From Planctomycetota bacterium (lineage in GTDB: Bacteria > Planctomycetota > UBA1135 > GCA-002686595), in NCBI GenBank assembly GCA_020638875.1, contig JACKHS010000009.1:1-64000 (forward strand): a stretch of 64,000 nt of DNA, given 5' to 3'. This document shows, piece by piece, positions 61,940-64,000 of the stretch. Under the pieces are notes generated by a model that did no database searches, was not told the DNA's origin, and worked only from the letters and a program-made list of their open reading frames with translations. The first letter of the stretch is position 1. Every line of letters begins with the position of its first letter. Position numbers and translations under genes: made by a program.

Positions 61940-63019
61940 CTAGCGCGGCACCTTCGCGTAGCGGAAGTAGACCTCGAGCGAGAGCGCGCCCATCGCCGTC
62001 GCGTACGCGCGGCTCTGCGGCTGGCCTGCGGTCGTCACCGGCTCCCACGAACCGCGCAGCTTGCCCTTCTGCACCTGCGCCTCGAGCAGCGCGGCCTTGT
62101 GCGCGCGGTTCCAGGTGTTCCAGGCCTTGCCGCCGAGCTGGAAGCAGGCGTACGTGCCGTGGAACCACGCCTGCAGGTCGGTCGCGTCGGGCGCGTACGC
62201 GACCTCGCCCGCCGCGAGCGCCTCGCCGCGCGTCGCGAGCTGCGCCATGTCGCCGCGGCCGACGAAGATCGCGCTCATCAGCGCCGCCGCCTTGCCGGCC
62301 TCGCTCTTCGCGTTCGCGTCGAGCCAGGCCGAGAGCTCGGTCGCCGCGACCGCGTCGACCGCGAGGCCCGTCTCGCGCGCGGTGAGCAGCGCGAAGCAGC
62401 CCCAGGCCGCGGTGACCTCCGCGGCCTCGCCCTCGCCGTCCCACGCGGCGCCCTCCGCGCGCGTCGCGGCGAGGTGCTCGGCGGCCTTGCGCGCGCGCGG
62501 CTCGAGCAGCGGCGAGCGCGTGAAGAACGCCGCCTCGCACAGCGCGAGCGTCGCGACCGCGTGCCCGAGCGTGCCGGACGCGTCGCCCTCGAGCGCGATG
62601 CGGCCGTCCGCGTCCATCTGCTTCGTCAACCAGGCGACGCCCTTCGCGACCGCCGCCTTGTGCGGGCCCTCGACCGGCGTGCTGCCGTCGCCGAGCAGCG
62701 CGGCGAGCGCGAGGCCGGTCGTCAGCACGCGCTGGTCCGCGCCCCACGAGCCGTCCTCGGCCTGGTCCTTCGCGAGCCACTCGAGCGCGCGCTCGAGCGG
62801 CTCCTCCGTGTCCTTGCCGCCGGAGGCCCGCACGTTGCGCTTGCCGCCGAAGCGCCCGCCGTACGCGCCGCGGTCGCCGCCGCCGATGCCGACCGCGGGG
62901 CCGTCGACCTTCGGCTTCTCCTTCGGAGCCTCCTGCAGCGCGGCGGCGCGCGGCGCGGCGGCGAGCAGGGCGACGGACAGGGCGAGGAACAGTGCGGCGA
63001 TTCGAGCGAGGCGTTGCAT
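61940..63019 (-). CDS. Terpenoid-cyclase-fold (prenyltransferase/squalene-oxidase repeat) secreted protein
   Basis: The 359-residue product has a signal peptide (LARIAALFLALSVALLAAAPRAAA). It contains alpha-alpha barrel repeats as in squalene cyclases and related planctomycete proteins: LERALEWLAKDQAEDGSWG, AVAKGVAWLTKQMDADGRIA, AVATLALCEAAFF, TAAWGCFALLTARET, AWFHGTYACFQLGG and AYATAMGALSLEVYFRY. The catalytic DxDD motif of cyclases is absent, so a binding or structural role is likely. ATG 63019 lies seven bases after a -10-like TACCCT. Confidence 0.82.
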   Translation of the reverse strand: MQRLARIAALFLALSVALLAAAPRAAALQEAPKEKPKVDGPAVGIGGGDRGAYGGRFGGKRNVRASGGKDTEEPLERALEWLAKDQAEDGSWGADQRVLTTGLALAALLGDGSTPVEGPHKAAVAKGVAWLTKQMDADGRIALEGDASGTLGHAVATLALCEAAFFTRSPLLEPRARKAAEHLAATRAEGAAWDGEGEAAEVTAAWGCFALLTARETGLAVDAVAATELSAWLDANAKSEAGKAAALMSAIFVGRGDMAQLATRGEALAAGEVAYAPDATDLQAWFHGTYACFQLGGKAWNTWNRAHKAALLEAQVQKGKLRGSWEPVTTAGQPQSRAYATAMGALSLEVYFRYAKVPR

Positions 63020-63026
63020 GGCTGCG

Positions 63027-63134
63027 AGGGTAGGGAGGGCCGGCGCGCCTGTCGAACGTCGGCGTCGCGCGGGGTCGTGAGGCCGTGCTGGGGCCCGCGG
63101 GCGGTGAGTCGGACGCTCCCTCGCCTGGTACCCT
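63027..63134. promoter_or_regulatory. Divergent -10-like elements between two genes
   Basis: On the reverse strand TACCCT at 63027-63032 lies seven bases before ATG 63019. On the forward strand TACCCT at 63129-63134 lies nine bases before ATG 63144. Neither gene has a Shine-Dalgarno. The matching layout supports leaderless starts. Confidence 0.4.
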
Positions 63135-63143
63135 CTCCGCGCG

Positions 63144-64000
63144 ATGACCCGGCCCAACGGCACCTCTCGCGCGGCTCGCCCGCTCCTCGTCATCGCGACG
63201 GTCTGCGCGTTGCTGATCGCGACGGCGATCGTCGCGCTCACGACCTACGTCGCCCGCGTGCGCGACGGTCGCGAGGCGGCGCTCGCGGCGATCCGCGCCT
63301 CCGGCGCGCCGGTGTCCGTCGAGGAGCTCGTGGCGGAGCTCCCGCGCGGGGATCCGCGGACGATGGACTGGGCGCTCGCCTTCGAGGAGCTCCCCGATCC
63401 CGCTTGGCTGGGGCGTGCGCCGGAGGAGGGCCAGTCCGTCGAGGCGTTCCTGGCGGAGGCGCGCGAGGCCGGTGCTTCGGCGCAGGACGAGGCGCTGCTG
63501 CGGGAGTGGCTCGAGTGCCTCGACGCCGAGCCCGAGGCGATGGACCTCGCGCGCTTCTGGGACGAGGACGACCAGACCCTTCGCCGCGACCTGCCGAGCC
63601 CGGCGGACGTCACGCCCTGCCAGATCGCGGCGATCCGGAACGCGGCGTGGCTCTCGCCGCAGCTCCTCGAGCACGCGCGGCTCGCGGAGCACCTGGGGCC
63701 GGTGGACGCCCGCGGAGAGCTCGAGCGGATGCTGGCGCAGGTGCCGGAGGGCGAGCTCGACGAGCTCTTCCCGAGATCGACGAACGGACAGCTCGGAGCC
63801 GTCCGGTGCCTCTCGAACGCCGCCGTGATCGCGAGCCTCGAGCGCCGTCCGGACGAAGCGCTCCACCTCCTGGAGCTCGCCTTCCACGCCGCCGGGCTGT
63901 GGCGCGGTCAGCCCAGGCTCATCGAGCACCTGAAGTACGTCGTGGCGGTCGGGGTCGCCGGCGAGGGGCTGGAGCGAATCCTCGCCGACCTCCCCGAGGA
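63144..64000 (+). CDS. Hypothetical membrane-anchored protein, 3' end beyond the window
   Basis: ATG 63144 opens a frame with 285 complete codons to the window edge and no stop. The N-terminus has one hydrophobic segment (LLVIATVCALLIATAIVALTTYV) that is probably a membrane anchor, followed by a long acidic, helical region (LLREWLECLDAEPEAMDLARFW, AGLWRGQPRLIEHLKYVVAVG). No family is recognised. The frame is consistent in codon use throughout, which supports a real gene. Confidence 0.75.
   Translation, partial: MTRPNGTSRAARPLLVIATVCALLIATAIVALTTYVARVRDGREAALAAIRASGAPVSVEELVAELPRGDPRTMDWALAFEELPDPAWLGRAPEEGQSVEAFLAEAREAGASAQDEALLREWLECLDAEPEAMDLARFWDEDDQTLRRDLPSPADVTPCQIAAIRNAAWLSPQLLEHARLAEHLGPVDARGELERMLAQVPEGELDELFPRSTNGQLGAVRCLSNAAVIASLERRPDEALHLLELAFHAAGLWRGQPRLIEHLKYVVAVGVAGEGLERILADLPE

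Overview
The window is a stretch of a very GC-rich bacterial chromosome, most likely from a planctomycete. The evidence is the repertoire: several secreted proteins share a C-terminal domain built on a CFGDGSG...CPCGN core, a 1118-residue protein joins propeller, ThuA and DUF1080-like domains and is coupled to a pentaheme cytochrome, and there is a sulfatase-TPR lipoprotein and a squalene-cyclase-like repeat protein. I know these as typical of Planctomycetota. The assignment is inference; no rRNA or marker gene is present.

Layout. 1-4000: a DEAD-box helicase divergent from exonuclease III, then a LON-substrate-domain protein and a frame-disrupted SirB1-like protein. 4244-13064: a forward block of acyl-CoA genes (two thiolases, 3-hydroxyacyl-CoA dehydrogenase, enoyl-CoA hydratase) with two cyclophilins inside it, followed by a fused isopropylmalate dehydratase-like protein and its dehydrogenase partner, closed by an 18-bp hairpin. 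13162-21130: a lipoprotein plus an ArsJ-like transporter, then a reverse-strand set of secreted proteins, and a DUF1801-like protein.

21131-26608 is visibly poorer in GC and is accessory DNA. Three nuclease-like genes come first, then the C-terminal half of an integron integrase, a candidate attI core and four gene cassettes, each closed by an attC site. Three of the attC sites are 62 bp and nearly identical. The cassettes encode a small membrane peptide, a Shedu (DUF4263) nuclease, a TIGR02391-family protein and a multi-pass membrane protein. The integrase remnant points the same way as the cassettes, the inverted arrangement I recall from a few planctomycete and spirochaete integrons.

26666-46861: a tRNA-queuosine mannosyltransferase-like protein, an HD-domain protein, a VOC protein, a purine-rich tandem duplication, then a cluster of secreted proteins (HExxH protease, FG-GAP-like, ASST-like and others) sharing the C-terminal domain, and the cytochrome/ThuA pair. 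46874-50967: a tightly overlapping four-gene operon (C39-like peptidase, RLAN-type RimK ATP-grasp ligase, GCS2 amidoligase, N-formylglutamate amidohydrolase) that looks like a pathway for making or modifying a peptide or amide metabolite. 51056-59332: another FG-GAP protein and a TetR-TolC-adaptor-RND efflux operon with overlapping start and stop codons. 59668-64000: an ECF sigma factor, a probable membrane anti-sigma protein, a secretin-N-like protein, a terpenoid-cyclase-fold protein and a partial unknown gene.

Several genes (near 3660, 15000-15460, 33780-33884, 58490-58600 and 60420) are split by one-base frame changes in GC-rich runs. Their clustering and the intact family signatures on both sides suggest sequence error rather than true decay.
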